Source: Halorubellus salinus (GTDB lineage: Archaea > Halobacteriota > Halobacteria > Halobacteriales > Natrialbaceae). From it: a stretch of 64,000 bases of DNA. The notes under the pieces are model-generated. The model was given only the letters and a program-made list of their open reading frames with translations. It was not told the DNA's origin and ran no database searches. Position numbers and translations under genes: made by a program. Below, piece by piece: positions 42,540 through 52,201 of this stretch (position 1 is the stretch's first letter; the number at the start of each line of letters is the position of its first letter). The stretch is from positions 62,001 to 126,000 of the forward strand of contig NZ_JAJCVI010000004.1 in the NCBI RefSeq assembly GCF_020567525.1, written 5' to 3'.

Positions 42540-44219
42540 TTACTGTAGCTCGACGAGCTCCAGGTACGGACCGCCGACGGAACTCACGGTGAACGAGTCC
42601 GAGACGACCGCCTCGTTGATCGCGCGGATCGTCTTCGCGTGATCCACGAAGATCCACGGCGCCTCGTCGTGCGCGAGCTTGCTCGCCTCCTGGTACTTCT
42701 GCTTGCGCGTCGCCTCGTCGTACGTCGACTGACCGTCACGCACCAGCTGCATGTACTCCGTGTTCGCCCAGCCACCGACGTTCAGGGTGCTGTAGCCTTC
42801 CGTGTCGAAGCTCACCCAGTCCTGGCCGTCCGGAACGGCGTCCATGTCGACCTTCGGGTCGAGGAGGACGTACAGGAAGTTGTCCGGGTCCGCGTTGTCG
42901 GTGTACCAGCCGAGGAAACACGCGTCGTGGTTCCCCGCGGACGTGTAATCGAGGTACGAGGAGAACGTCGAGAACTGGTTGATGTTCACCGACAGCCCGA
43001 TCTCTTCGAGGTCGGACTTCACCTGGTTCGCCGTCTGGATCGGGCTCGGGTTGTACCCACGCGGGTTACTGAACGTCGCGAGCTCGAACTCGATGTCCGT
43101 CGCATCGGCTTCCTCGAGCAGCGACTCCGCCTGCTCCTTGTCCGTCGGGTACGGCTCGACGTTCGGGTTCCGCCCCATGACGCCCTCCGGGAGCGGCTGA
43201 CCCGTCTGGACCGCGAAGCCCTGGTAGATGTCGTTCACGATCGCTTCCGTGTTCACCGCGAGACTGATGGCGCGGCGGACGCGGCGGTCGCGGAACGCCT
43301 CCTTGCGCGCCATGTTGAACGCCATGTACCCCGTGTTGATGCCGGGCTTGGACTTGATCTGGGCGGTGTCAGCCTCCTCGATGGTCGTCGAGGACTCCGC
43401 GCCCAGGTTGTCCGTGATGTGCGAGTCGCCGTTCACGACGTCCTGCGCACGCGAGGAGTTCTGCCCGATGGTCTTGAAGATGACCTCGCCGACGTTCGGG
43501 CCGTCGCCGAAGTAGTCGTTGTTCGCGGCCAGGCGAACGCGCTGGTTCGAGTTGTCGAGCTCGTCGAACGAGAACGGCCCCGTCCCGATGGGGTTGGTGC
43601 CGAGCTCGGTCTGGTCGTCCAGGCCAGTGATCTGGTCCTGGGAGAGGATCGCCGCGGCGAACATCGCGAGGTTACGGAGGAACGGCGCGTACTTCTGCGT
43701 GAGCGTGAACTCGACGGTGTACTCCGAGGAGGCGTCGATGCTGTCGACCCAGTTCCCGAACGTGAACCCGGCGTACCCGGAGGCGTTCTCCGTGCCGAGG
43801 TAGTACTCGTAGTTCTCGTCCGTGAACCGTCGGATGGTCGCCTTCACGTCCGCGGCGGTGAAGTCGCTGCCGTCGTGGAACGTGACGTCCTCCTTCAGTT
43901 CGAGCGTCGCGGTGGTCCCGCTGAGACTCCAGCCGTCGCTCTTCGCGAGCCCGTCGCTCAGGGCTCCGCCGCTCCCGGGCTGGAACTGGATGAGCTGGTC
44001 GAAGATCTGGTTCGTGACCTTCGCGACCTCCCCGCTCGTGGTCTGCTGGGGGTCGTAGTTCTCGGGGTGGTCGCCGCGTGCGTACACGAGCGAGCCACCG
44101 CCGCCGCCGGTCAGACTCGAGATACAGCCAGCGGTCGCGGTGGTCGTCGCCGCCGCGGTTGCCGCACCGGCTGTCTTCAGGAAGTCACGTCTCTCCATAC
44201 CGTTGTCACCATCTGCCAT
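42540..44219 (-). CDS. Peptide/nickel ABC transporter substrate-binding lipoprotein
   Basis: This family 5 solute-binding protein has about 559 residues. The Tat signal is MERRDFLKTAG, and the lipobox-like TATAGC places the anchoring Cys near residue 32. The SBP_5 region (from about residue 45) includes DGLAKSDGWSLSGTTATLELKEDVTFHDGSDFTAADVKATI and RRVRRAISLAVN. It delivers peptides or similar solutes to the DppBC channel. Three ATGs compete. The one at 44217-44219 (MADGDNG) sits about 26 nt from the TATA box at 44241-44248 and fits leaderless initiation best. Confidence 0.94.
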   Translation of the reverse strand: MADGDNGMERRDFLKTAGAATAAATTTATAGCISSLTGGGGGSLVYARGDHPENYDPQQTTSGEVAKVTNQIFDQLIQFQPGSGGALSDGLAKSDGWSLSGTTATLELKEDVTFHDGSDFTAADVKATIRRFTDENYEYYLGTENASGYAGFTFGNWVDSIDASSEYTVEFTLTQKYAPFLRNLAMFAAAILSQDQITGLDDQTELGTNPIGTGPFSFDELDNSNQRVRLAANNDYFGDGPNVGEVIFKTIGQNSSRAQDVVNGDSHITDNLGAESSTTIEEADTAQIKSKPGINTGYMAFNMARKEAFRDRRVRRAISLAVNTEAIVNDIYQGFAVQTGQPLPEGVMGRNPNVEPYPTDKEQAESLLEEADATDIEFELATFSNPRGYNPSPIQTANQVKSDLEEIGLSVNINQFSTFSSYLDYTSAGNHDACFLGWYTDNADPDNFLYVLLDPKVDMDAVPDGQDWVSFDTEGYSTLNVGGWANTEYMQLVRDGQSTYDEATRKQKYQEASKLAHDEAPWIFVDHAKTIRAINEAVVSDSFTVSSVGGPYLELVELQ

Positions 44220-44240
44220 ACCCAACGCCACCAAGGCCAT

Positions 44241-44250
44241 CTATATAAAC
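44241..44250 (-). promoter_or_regulatory. TATA box of the substrate-binding protein gene
   Basis: On the minus strand GTTTATATAG is centred about 26 nt before the ATG at 44219. An internal promoter here would let the binding protein be made in excess over the upstream ATPase. Confidence 0.7.
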
Positions 44251-44344
44251 ATACGTGATACCCCGTCGCGCGACCTGGGAGCCTGATAGCGAAAGCTGCC
44301 GCTTACGGATTACGGGCAGTATATAAATTTAGGATGACCGTACT

Positions 44345-46906
44345 CTACGTGCCGTCGCCGTCGACCGACGACACGTCCGCCGCTCCAGAGACCGCGTTCG
44401 CCGGCTGCTCGTAGAGGTGACACGCCGCCGGATGCTCGTCGTCCTGGAGGACCGGGCTACGCGTCTCGCAGACGCTCTCGAAGTGATCCGCGAGCGTCGC
44501 CGCCGCACCCTCCCAGTCGTCCCGCGCCAACTGCTCGAACGCCTCGTCGAGCAACGCGCGGGACTTCCCGCCGACGACCGACGGGTCCTCGAACAACTCG
44601 CGCCACAGCACGTCAACGAACGCGTCCACGGAGGCTGGCATACTCCCACTGCCGTCGACGGCCGTTCCGCCGTCCGTCGCCGTCACCTGGGACTCCTCCG
44701 CCGCCATGTCCCACGCCAACGCCAGGTCGATGGACTCGTCCTCGATGCGCTGCCGGACGCTCATCACCTCCCGGTAGGCCTCCTGGGGGAGGTCGACGTG
44801 CTCGGGCGGGATGACCTGCGGGCAACGCGTCCGGAAGTGACAGCCCGACGGCGGGTCGATCGGACTCGGTACGTCCCCTTCGAGGATGACGCGGTCGTCC
44901 GTGTTCACGGTCGGGTCGGGAACCGGAATCGACGACAGCAACGCCTGCGTGTACGGATGCTTCGGGTCCGCGAACAGCGACTGCGTGTCCGCGACCTCCA
45001 CGACCTCGCCCAGGTACATCACCGCGACGCGGTCGGAGACGTGCCGGACCACACTGAGGTCGTGCGCGATGAACAGGAACGTCAACCCGAACTCCTCCTG
45101 GAGGTCCTCCAGGAGGTTCAGGATCTGTGCCTGCACGGACACGTCCAGCGCACTCACGGGCTCGTCGCAGACGATGAAGTCCGGGTCGACCGCGAGCGCT
45201 CGCGCGATGCCGACGCGCTGGCGCTGCCCGCCGGACATCTCGTGGGGGTACCGGTCGACCTGGTCGCGCGACAGTCCGACCTCGTCGATGAGCTCCAGCA
45301 CGCGCTGGCGCTGCTGTTCGCGTCGACTCTGCCCCTCCGGCGGTCGCTCCTCGGGCAAGTCGTGGATTTTCAGGGGCTCCATGAGAATCTGCCCGACGGT
45401 CATCCGCGGATCCAGGCTCGACAGCGGGTCCTGGAAGATCATCTGCATGTCCCGGCGCTTCGCGCGCAAGTCCTGCCCGGACAGGTCCGCGAGGTCCTCG
45501 CCAGCGAACACCACGCTCCCGTCGGTCGGTTCGAGCAACCGGAGGACGGTCTCGCCGGTCGTCGACTTCCCACAGCCGGACTCGCCGACGAGCCCGAGCG
45601 TCTCGCCCTCGCGGATGTCGAAACTCACGCCGTCGACCGCCTTCACGCTCTGGGGCTCCCGCGACAACCACTTGTCGAGGAGGTCGTCAGCCCGCGAGAA
45701 GTGCTTCTTGAGGTCCCGCACCTCGACGAGCGGCTCGCCGATCGCGGTCTCGTCGTCCGACCGGATGCCCTCCTGGCCGCTCGCGTACTCGCCCTCGTCG
45801 AACTCGTCGAGCACGCACTTCGAGACGTGGTCGACGCCCACGCCGCCGTGCTGCTTGTAGGGGATCTCCTCGCCGACGCACGCCTCGTGCGCCCACGGAC
45901 ACCGGTCCGCGAAGTGACACCCCTCGTCCATGTCGATGAGGTCCGGGACGTTCCCCTCGATAGGCGTCAACCGCTCCTTGTCCTCCCGGGGAATCGACTC
46001 GAGGAGCGCGTACGTGTACGGATGCGACGGGTTCGCGAAGATCTCCTCCACGGGCCCCTCCTCGACGACGTTCCCCGCGTACATCACCGCGACGCGGTCG
46101 CACGTCTCCGCGACGACGCCGAGGTCGTGCGTGATGAACAGGACGCTCATCCCGCGCTCGTCCTGCAGTTCGTTGATGAGGTCGAGGATCTGCGCCTGGA
46201 TGGTGACGTCGAGCGCGGTCGTCGGCTCGTCCGCGATGAGCAACTGGGGCTGGCACGCGAGCGCGATGGCGATGAGGACGCGCTGACGCATCCCCCCGGA
46301 GAACTCGTGGGGGTACTCGTCGAGCCTGGCGGTGGGCTCCGGGATGCCGACCTCCTCGAGGATGTCGACGGTGTCCTCGAGGACCTCCTCGCGCATCGCA
46401 TCTCCGCTGAACTGCGGGAGGATCTCTCGGACCGCGTTCCACCACGTGTCCGGAGAGCGGTCGCCGTACCGATGGAGGCGCAGGCTCTCCGCGACCTGCT
46501 CGCCGACCGTGACCGCCGGGTTCAGCGACGTCATCGGGTCCTGGAAGATCATGCTCATCTCGCCGCCGCGCACCGACCGCATCGCCGGTTCGGGCGCCTG
46601 CGTCAGGTCGACGACGCCTCGACTCTCGTCGACGAAGTTCGGCGCCTGCTTCGGGTACTCGTTCGCGAACCGTTCAGCGAGGTCGCGGTCCTGGAACTCG
46701 ACGCTTCCCTCGGCGACGTAGCCGGGGTCGTCGACGAGCCCCATCGCCGACAACGCCGTCACGGACTTCCCGGACCCGGACTCGCCGACGAGCCCGACGG
46801 TCTTCCCTTCCGGGATGGTCAGGTCGAAGTCCTCGACCGCGCGAACGGTCCCTCGCTCGGTATCGAACCGGGTGTGCAGGCCGGAGATGGAGAGTAGATC
46901 AGTCAC
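44345..46906 (-). CDS. Fused dual ATPase of peptide ABC importer (DppD-DppF in one chain)
   Basis: The protein of about 853 residues carries two complete nucleotide-binding domains. The first (about 1-355) has Walker A GESGSGKS, signature FSGGMRQR, Walker [13 protein letters not shown] and the Cys motif [15 protein letters not shown]. The second (about 375-700) has [29 protein letters not shown] and [11 protein letters not shown] helical stretch of about 110 residues separates this last Cys pair from the final CETRSPV...ACHLYE. The domains replace separate DppD and DppF. The frame starts with GTG at 46915; GTG at 46906 ([11 protein letters not shown]) matches the family start better. It heads the importer cluster. 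Confidence 0.95.
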   Translation of the reverse strand: MTDLLSISGLHTRFDTERGTVRAVEDFDLTIPEGKTVGLVGESGSGKSVTALSAMGLVDDPGYVAEGSVEFQDRDLAERFANEYPKQAPNFVDESRGVVDLTQAPEPAMRSVRGGEMSMIFQDPMTSLNPAVTVGEQVAESLRLHRYGDRSPDTWWNAVREILPQFSGDAMREEVLEDTVDILEEVGIPEPTARLDEYPHEFSGGMRQRVLIAIALACQPQLLIADEPTTALDVTIQAQILDLINELQDERGMSVLFITHDLGVVAETCDRVAVMYAGNVVEEGPVEEIFANPSHPYTYALLESIPREDKERLTPIEGNVPDLIDMDEGCHFADRCPWAHEACVGEEIPYKQHGGVGVDHVSKCVLDEFDEGEYASGQEGIRSDDETAIGEPLVEVRDLKKHFSRADDLLDKWLSREPQSVKAVDGVSFDIREGETLGLVGESGCGKSTTGETVLRLLEPTDGSVVFAGEDLADLSGQDLRAKRRDMQMIFQDPLSSLDPRMTVGQILMEPLKIHDLPEERPPEGQSRREQQRQRVLELIDEVGLSRDQVDRYPHEMSGGQRQRVGIARALAVDPDFIVCDEPVSALDVSVQAQILNLLEDLQEEFGLTFLFIAHDLSVVRHVSDRVAVMYLGEVVEVADTQSLFADPKHPYTQALLSSIPVPDPTVNTDDRVILEGDVPSPIDPPSGCHFRTRCPQVIPPEHVDLPQEAYREVMSVRQRIEDESIDLALAWDMAAEESQVTATDGGTAVDGSGSMPASVDAFVDVLWRELFEDPSVVGGKSRALLDEAFEQLARDDWEGAAATLADHFESVCETRSPVLQDDEHPAACHLYEQPANAVSGAADVSSVDGDGT

Positions 46907-47088
46907 TATCCGCACGTGGCTCGGCCACCCGTGAAAAACGTTTCCACACGAACCCCGTCGCGTCCACGCGAACCTCGTCGGGTCGAAGATGCGTTCGTCG
47001 CGCCGACGAGCGGAGACTGGTGGTTCCGCCCGTCGGGCACGCGCTCGCTTCCAAAACCCTCTTGGAGCGCGGTCACGCGGAGTCGAGC

Positions 47089-47613
47089 ATGAACGAGGAC
47101 CACGTCGACGTCGACCCGGAAGAGCACCTGCCGCCCGAGGGCGTCCTCGACCACTGGGACGCGGTCGTCGCGGACATGGAGGCGACGGTCGAAGAGTACC
47201 GCGAAGAGGGGTGGGACGTCGTCGAGGTGTTCCCCGGCGACATCGCGCCGACGTCCGGGCAGCACGCGACCGTCGACCGCTTCGGCCTGGACCTCGTCGT
47301 CCCCGGCGAACTCGCGCGTGAGCTCTCCGAGCTCGTGACGGCCGACGACGCCGCGTTCGACGCGTGCTCGGTGTTCCGCGCGGTCGAGACCGGTATCGTG
47401 TTCCTCGTCATCGTCGTCGAGGATACCGACCGCGGCATCGCCGTGATCGCACCGGCGTTCTACGACAGCGACGACGAGGTCGCCCAGGACATGGTCGAGC
47501 GAGCGACTCGCGAGGGCGAGATGCGGACGCACGTCCGCGACCTCTCCTCGGAGCACGTCGCGACGTTCACGCACGACGACCCGTCGCTGTTCTTCCCGCC
47601 CGCCAAGGAGTGA
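47089..47613 (+). CDS. DUF7529-type haloarchaeal protein
   Basis: This 174-residue acidic protein starts [52 protein letters not shown]. It then has [42 protein letters not shown], and a conserved end [28 protein letters not shown] recognise it as a haloarchaeal family of unknown function, probably DUF7529. The fold looks alpha/beta and soluble. It is divergent from the importer ATPase gene. Confidence 0.8.
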   Translation: MNEDHVDVDPEEHLPPEGVLDHWDAVVADMEATVEEYREEGWDVVEVFPGDIAPTSGQHATVDRFGLDLVVPGELARELSELVTADDAAFDACSVFRAVETGIVFLVIVVEDTDRGIAVIAPAFYDSDDEVAQDMVERATREGEMRTHVRDLSSEHVATFTHDDPSLFFPPAKE

Positions 47614-48191
47614 ACTCGCGTCCCAGCGCGCGAGCTCCGTGGCACGTTCGAACCCCGAGTCACCACGCAAAGTAGTCATATTTCCAACTACTGTCGGACA
47701 TTGGTTGCCGGAGTGACGGCATCCGCGTTTCGGGGTGGAGATACCCCCGCCAGAAGCGCCTCAACCGGGCCTTGAATCGCAAGACGAAACCGGTTTCGAC
47801 CGGTTCGCGCCCGGACGGGACGACGACCCGCTTTCACCCGTCGTTCAACCGGCCACTGAGAACCAGCGAACTCCGCTTGAAACCGGGCAAGAAGCGCTAT
47901 ACCAACCGAAAACGCCTCGAACGGTTCTCCCCCTTTATCTACGACCCTCCCACACGGTAGGATAGCGTTCACCGCCGACGACGCGTCGGCCGCGAACGCA
48001 GAGGCAGGCCAACCCGACACAACGGGCGGCTCGATTCCACGCACGTATCGCGGTGGACGGTCCTGTCGGCCATCACGGGGGTGGAGGCCGATTGCGGCGC
48101 ACCACACCATTACGCTCTCTCCCGATTCCCGACCTCGACGAAGAAGAAGCTTACTCGCAGCCGAAGCCACAGCAACCGACGTAACCGACGA
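47614..48191. other. Gene-free, hairpin-containing region (possible non-coding element)
   Basis: No convincing gene is present in this 578-bp gap. All frames are partly open but give Arg/Pro-rich, unfamiliar peptides. Base composition is lower in G+C than the flanks. Two hairpins stand out. GGGGT (47732-47736) pairs with ACCCC (47743-47747). AACCGGT (47788-47794) pairs with ACCGGTT (47799-47805) over a TTCG tetraloop. It may be a structured RNA or the remnant of a mobile element. Confidence 0.45.
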
Positions 48192-48869
48192 CTACTCGTC
48201 GCGTAACTCCTCGCTCGCCTGCCGAACCTCGCGCATCACCGACGAGATGCGTTCCTCGGCGTTCAGCTCCTCCTCGACGGAGAGGTCGACGCCCTCGACC
48301 TCCAGCAGGAACTTCGCGACCTCCGTCGACTCGTACATCACGTCGTCCAGCTCCTCCGCCGTGAAGAAATCACACATCGCCCCGTAGAGGAACGTCGCCC
48401 CCGCCTTCCGGACCTTGTCCTCGAACGACGACCGCGCCTGGTTCACCGCCTGCGGCGTGTACGTGTCCGTCATGAACGGCACCAGCTCCGGGAGGTTCTC
48501 CCCGATCTTCGTCATCTCCACGCCCGTCTCCGTCCGGAAGTCCGCGCACAACCGCGCTATCGCCCACTCCCGAGCGGTCACGTACGTGCGCTCCCGGATG
48601 AAGTCGTTCACGCGCTCGTACTGCGCGCCGTCCATCTTCGTGAACCGCTCGTACTTCTGGACGTCAGCCGGCACCTCGTCGTCGCTCGGCAGGTTCGACT
48701 CGTCCGGCACACCCGGCGACGGCCCGTCGCCACCCGACTGCTCGGTACCACCCGCAGGCCCGCTGTCACCCGAGTGTTCGCTGTCGCCCGCAGGCTCGCC
48801 GTCGCTGCTCGCAGCCACCGGTTCACGCCCATCGTCGTCGTCCGCCGTCGCCGGCGGGTTCTCGGTCAT
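48192..48869 (-). CDS. DUF5806 family haloarchaeal protein
   Basis: The 225-residue protein has a 75-residue disordered, Gly/Ser/Asp-rich N-terminus with near-repeats (SGDSGPAGG, SGGDGPSPG). The highly conserved DUF5806 core follows: KYERFTKMDGAQYERVNDFIRERTYVTAREWAIARLCADFRTETGVEMTKIGENLPELVPFMTDTYTPQAVNQARSSFEDKV, ending in EERISSVMREVRQASEELRDE. The core is helical. Its strict conservation suggests an important but undescribed role, perhaps nucleic-acid-related. The ATG at 48867-48869 is the start; the longer frame would add basic residues. Confidence 0.88.
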   Translation of the reverse strand: MTENPPATADDDDGREPVAASSDGEPAGDSEHSGDSGPAGGTEQSGGDGPSPGVPDESNLPSDDEVPADVQKYERFTKMDGAQYERVNDFIRERTYVTAREWAIARLCADFRTETGVEMTKIGENLPELVPFMTDTYTPQAVNQARSSFEDKVRKAGATFLYGAMCDFFTAEELDDVMYESTEVAKFLLEVEGVDLSVEEELNAEERISSVMREVRQASEELRDE

Positions 48870-48982
48870 ACCCGGCCGTTGCCCGGCCCACGCCAAAAAG
48901 CGTTCGCCCCCACCGAGACGCGCCCGAACCCCGCGCGAACGCAACTCGGACGGCTTTTAGGGCTGGACGCGGTATCCCGGAT

Positions 48983-49636
48983 ATGAGCGATACCGCCGAG
49001 CGCGTCGCCCTCGCGTGCCCTTCGTGCGCACCAGCGACGCAGACGGTCCACGAAGTTCTCACCGCGACAGGCGCCCAGTACACCGTCCGCTGCACCGAGT
49101 GCGACCACACGCACAAGACCCGCATCGAGGAAGAGACCACGATCGACATCGACGTCATCGTCAGCCAGGACGGCGAATCCTTCAGCTCCAGCGCCGACGT
49201 CCCCGCCGAAGAGGAGCTCGCGGTCGGCGAGGAGTTCGTGCTCGACACGCCCGAAGCCCTCATGACCGTCCGCATCACGAGCCTCGAACTCGACGAACAG
49301 AAGCGCCGTCAGGTCGCGACCGCCGAGGACGTCGAGACCATCTGGACGCGCGAGGTCGACAACGTCCCCGTGAACGTCACCGTCCACCCGCGCGACGGCA
49401 CGCACGACGACTCGCGCTCCATCAAGGTGTACGTCCCCGGCGACTTCGAGTTCACCATCGGCGAGACCGAGTCCTTCGGCGAGGACGAGTTCACGATCAA
49501 GGGCCTGAACGTCCGCGAGGACGCCGTCGGCTACGACCGCGACAGCCTCGACCACGAGGGCGACAGCGTCGTCGCGAAGGACGTCAAGCGCGTGTACGCC
49601 TGGGACGAGAACACCACCGCCTGGTCCGCCTGGTAA
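48983..49636 (+). CDS. HVO_0476 family zinc-finger protein
   Basis: The 217-residue protein begins with a two-knuckle zinc ribbon, ALACPSC at residues 9-15 and YTVRCTECDHTHKTRI near 34-48. An acidic beta-rich body follows, ending with VKRVYAWDENTTAWSAW. This layout is the haloarchaeal HVO_0476 family, present once in most genomes. Function is not established; the zinc ribbon hints at RNA or protein binding in translation or transcription. It is divergent from the DUF5806 gene, with 113 bp between starts. Confidence 0.9.
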   Translation: MSDTAERVALACPSCAPATQTVHEVLTATGAQYTVRCTECDHTHKTRIEEETTIDIDVIVSQDGESFSSSADVPAEEELAVGEEFVLDTPEALMTVRITSLELDEQKRRQVATAEDVETIWTREVDNVPVNVTVHPRDGTHDDSRSIKVYVPGDFEFTIGETESFGEDEFTIKGLNVREDAVGYDRDSLDHEGDSVVAKDVKRVYAWDENTTAWSAW

Positions 49637-49705
49637 CCGGAGCGAAGCGCGCTCGACGTCGCCCCGACGCGAACTTTCTTCTCGACGCGAACCAACGCCT
49701 AGACC

Positions 49706-50338
49706 GTGACGCTCAACTTCGCCGAGCGGCGCGACGCCCTCGTCGACCGGCTCGCCGACCGCCGCGACGTCACGCGGCAGTCGACGCTCGACGCGATGTG
49801 TGCCGTCCCCCGCGAGGCGTTCGTCCGCGACGGCGACCGCTCGGCGACCTACGAGGACCGCCCGCTCCAGATCGCGGACGGACAGACGATCAGCGCGCCG
49901 CACATGGTCGCCATCATGACCGACGCGCTCGCGCTCGACCCCGGGGAGCGAGTGCTCGAGGTCGGGACCGGCTGCGGGTATCACGCCGCCGTCACCGCCG
50001 AGGTCGTCGGCGCCGCGAACGTCTACAGCGTCGAGTACAGCGACCACCTCGCCGAAACGGCTCGCGAGACGCTCGCCGAACTCGGGTACGGCGACGTCGA
50101 CGTCCGCGTCGGCGACGGTCGCGACGGCTGGCCCGAGCACGCGCCGTACGACGCCGCGTACCTGACGTGCGCCGCGAGCGACCTCCCCGACGCGGTCGTC
50201 GCGCAGGTCCGCGACGGCGGCCGGCTCCTCGCCCCCATCGGCGACGGCCGACAGCGACTCGTGTACGCCGAGAAACGCGACGGCGGCCTCGACCGCGAGG
50301 ACCGCGGCGGCGTCCGGTTCGTCACCATGCGGGACTGA
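49706..50338 (+). CDS. pcm: Protein-L-isoaspartate O-methyltransferase
   Basis: This 210-residue Pcm repairs isoaspartate in aged proteins by SAM-dependent carboxyl methylation. The family start with PREAFV (about residues 33-38), QIADGQTISAPHMVAIM, and SAM motif I RVLEVGTGCGYHAAV (about 73-87) are present, followed by the acidic end of strand beta2 (VYSVEYS). GTG at 49706 is the start. It is followed by a 14-bp triple repeat and two more methyltransferase genes on the same strand. Confidence 0.95.
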   Translation: MTLNFAERRDALVDRLADRRDVTRQSTLDAMCAVPREAFVRDGDRSATYEDRPLQIADGQTISAPHMVAIMTDALALDPGERVLEVGTGCGYHAAVTAEVVGAANVYSVEYSDHLAETARETLAELGYGDVDVRVGDGRDGWPEHAPYDAAYLTCAASDLPDAVVAQVRDGGRLLAPIGDGRQRLVYAEKRDGGLDREDRGGVRFVTMRD

Positions 50339-50374
50339 CCGCCAGCGACTGACCGCCAGCGACTGACCGCCAGC
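50333..50374. repeat. 14-bp tandem repeat, 3 copies at the pcm stop
   Basis: GACTGACCGCCAGC occurs at 50333, 50347 and 50361 without mismatch. The first copy contains the last Asp codon and the TGA of pcm. Confidence 0.95.
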
Positions 50375-50433
50375 CGCCGCCGCGGACACCCGCGAGCGGC
50401 GGACTTACGGCGCACGCGACCGACCGGCGTCGT

Positions 50434-51408
50434 ATGAACGACGACGCACGCGACGCACTCGCGACCGTCGCCACGCTCCGCGCCGCACGCGAGACCGGTG
50501 CACTCGACGCGCTCCTCGACGACGCCGACACGCCGAGCGACGTCGCTGCCCGCACCGACCTCGACGCTCGCGCTGCCAGCGTCCTCGTCGACGTCCTCGC
50601 AGACCGCGGGTTCTTCGACGCCGTCGACGGCGCGTACGAACCGACGAACCGCGCGCTCGGCCTCCTCACGAAGACCGACCTCCGCTCCATCGGCCCCACG
50701 CCACGCGAGATCGACGTGTTCGACGCGTACGCCGCCCTTCCCGAGACCCTCACCGACGACGACCCCGTCGCCGCCGCCCGGGACGCACGTAGCGACGACC
50801 ACGAACGCAACCGCCTCGGCGCCCACCAGGCCACCCCCGACGCGGCCGTCAGCGCCGCCGTCAGCGCCGCGCAACGAACCGCACCCACGGCCGCGACCGT
50901 CGTCGACGTCGGCGGCAGCCCCGGACAGCACGCCACCGAGTTCGCCGCCCGCGGCCACGACGTCACGCTCCGGGACGTCCCAGCCCGCATCGACGCCGCA
51001 CGCCCACTCCTCGCGCCACGCGACGTCGAACTCGACCCCGGTGCACTCACCGACACCCTCCCCGCGACCGACCTCGTCTTCGCCACCGACCTCACACCAC
51101 GCCTCGACGACCCCGCCCTCGAGGACTTCGCAGGCACCGCCCACGACGCACTCGTGCACACCGCCGGAACCGAACACCCACCCCACGCACCCGAGCGCGC
51201 ACTCGTCCTCGTCGAACACCTCCAGGACCACTCCCCACGCACGCCCACGCACCGCCTCGACGCCCTCGCAACCGGCCACCCCGGCGACCACCGCACCGAA
51301 GACGCCCTCCGAACCACGCTCGAGACCGCCGGCTTCCAGCGCGTCGACGTCCACGCCATCCCCGGACTCGACGCCCACGCCGTCGCCGCAACCCCACGAA
51401 GCACTTAA
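50434..51408 (+). CDS. SAM-dependent methyltransferase (O-methyltransferase-like)
   Basis: This 324-residue protein has an N-terminal winged-helix dimerisation domain (ATLRAARETGALDALLDDADTPSDVAARTDLDARAASVLVDVLADRGFFD, residues 10-62), as in plant-type O-methyltransferases. The SAM fold follows, with TVVDVGGSPGQHATEFAARGHDVTLRDVP near residue 155. VFATDLTP and GFQRVDVHAIPG are late motifs. The substrate is unknown. It lies between two Pcm-like genes. Confidence 0.85.
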   Translation: MNDDARDALATVATLRAARETGALDALLDDADTPSDVAARTDLDARAASVLVDVLADRGFFDAVDGAYEPTNRALGLLTKTDLRSIGPTPREIDVFDAYAALPETLTDDDPVAAARDARSDDHERNRLGAHQATPDAAVSAAVSAAQRTAPTAATVVDVGGSPGQHATEFAARGHDVTLRDVPARIDAARPLLAPRDVELDPGALTDTLPATDLVFATDLTPRLDDPALEDFAGTAHDALVHTAGTEHPPHAPERALVLVEHLQDHSPRTPTHRLDALATGHPGDHRTEDALRTTLETAGFQRVDVHAIPGLDAHAVAATPRST

Positions 51409-51432
51409 TCCCTCGCACCCGAACCTCCGAGT

Positions 51433-52167
51433 ATGGAGCCCGCGGCGCTGCGAGAGGACATGGTCGACAGCCTCGAACACGACGCCAAGAGCGTCGTCGA
51501 CACCGACAGCGTCGGCCTCGCCATGCGAACCGTCCCCCGCGAAGCGTTCGTCGACGACGAACGCCGCGCGTACGCCGACCAATCCCTCGAACACCGCGGC
51601 ACGCGTGTCCTCGCCCCCAGCACCGCCGGCCGCCTCCTCGAAGTACTCGAACCAACCCCCGGCGACGACGTCCTCGTCGTCGGCGCCGGCGTCGGCTACA
51701 CCGCCGCCGTCCTCGCCGAGATCGTCGGCAGTCGGAACGTCCACGCCGTCGACATCACCCGCCCGATCGTCCACGACGCCCGACGGAACCTCGCCGACGC
51801 CGGCTACCCCGAAGTCCTCGTCGACTGCCGCGACGGCGCCCGCGGCCTCCCCGAGTACGCCCCCTACGACCGCATCCTCGTCGAAGCCGCCGCCGTCGAC
51901 CCACCACGCGCACTCCACGACCAACTCGTACCCGACGGTCGACTCGTCCTCCCACGCGGCCACGGCCCCCGACAGACCCTCACCGCCGTCGCCGCCGACG
52001 GCACCGAAACCACGCACGGCCCCGTCGCCTTCCACCCACTCCTCGCCGACGGCGAACAAGCCGGCGCCATCGAACGCAACCGCACCGCCCGCGAAGACGC
52101 CGAACGCGCCGCCCGCGCCGCCCAATCACAGACCGGCTGGGAGCAAGACTGGATTGAGTGGGACTGA
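51433..52167 (+). CDS. Second Pcm-family methyltransferase (divergent paralogue)
   Basis: The 244-residue paralogue of Pcm has TVPREAFVDDERRAYADQSLEHRGTRVLAPSTAGRLLEVL and a SAM motif DVLVVGAGVGYTAAVLAEIVG near residues 81-100. The acidic residue usual after LEVG is absent (VVGAGVG), as is the SxP-like pocket (here APST). It continues with AVDITRPIVHDARRNL and DRILVEAAAV. A helical charged tail ends QTGWEQDWIEWD. It may act on a different carboxylate than Pcm. It starts 24 bp after the preceding methyltransferase gene, so both are likely cotranscribed. Confidence 0.87.
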   Translation: MEPAALREDMVDSLEHDAKSVVDTDSVGLAMRTVPREAFVDDERRAYADQSLEHRGTRVLAPSTAGRLLEVLEPTPGDDVLVVGAGVGYTAAVLAEIVGSRNVHAVDITRPIVHDARRNLADAGYPEVLVDCRDGARGLPEYAPYDRILVEAAAVDPPRALHDQLVPDGRLVLPRGHGPRQTLTAVAADGTETTHGPVAFHPLLADGEQAGAIERNRTAREDAERAARAAQSQTGWEQDWIEWD

Positions 52168-52201
52168 CCGCCCCGCGCACCCCACAGACACCGACCCGCA
52201 C

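Noticed and set aside
44417-46897. 826-codon plus-strand open frame opposite the fused ATPase
   Set aside because: Antisense shadow; the opposite strand encodes both complete ATPase domains with all motifs.
47688-48170. 160-codon minus-strand and 60-90-codon plus-strand frames in the gene-free region
   Set aside because: No acidic bias, no recognisable fold; frames on both strands are equally open, as expected by chance at this base composition.
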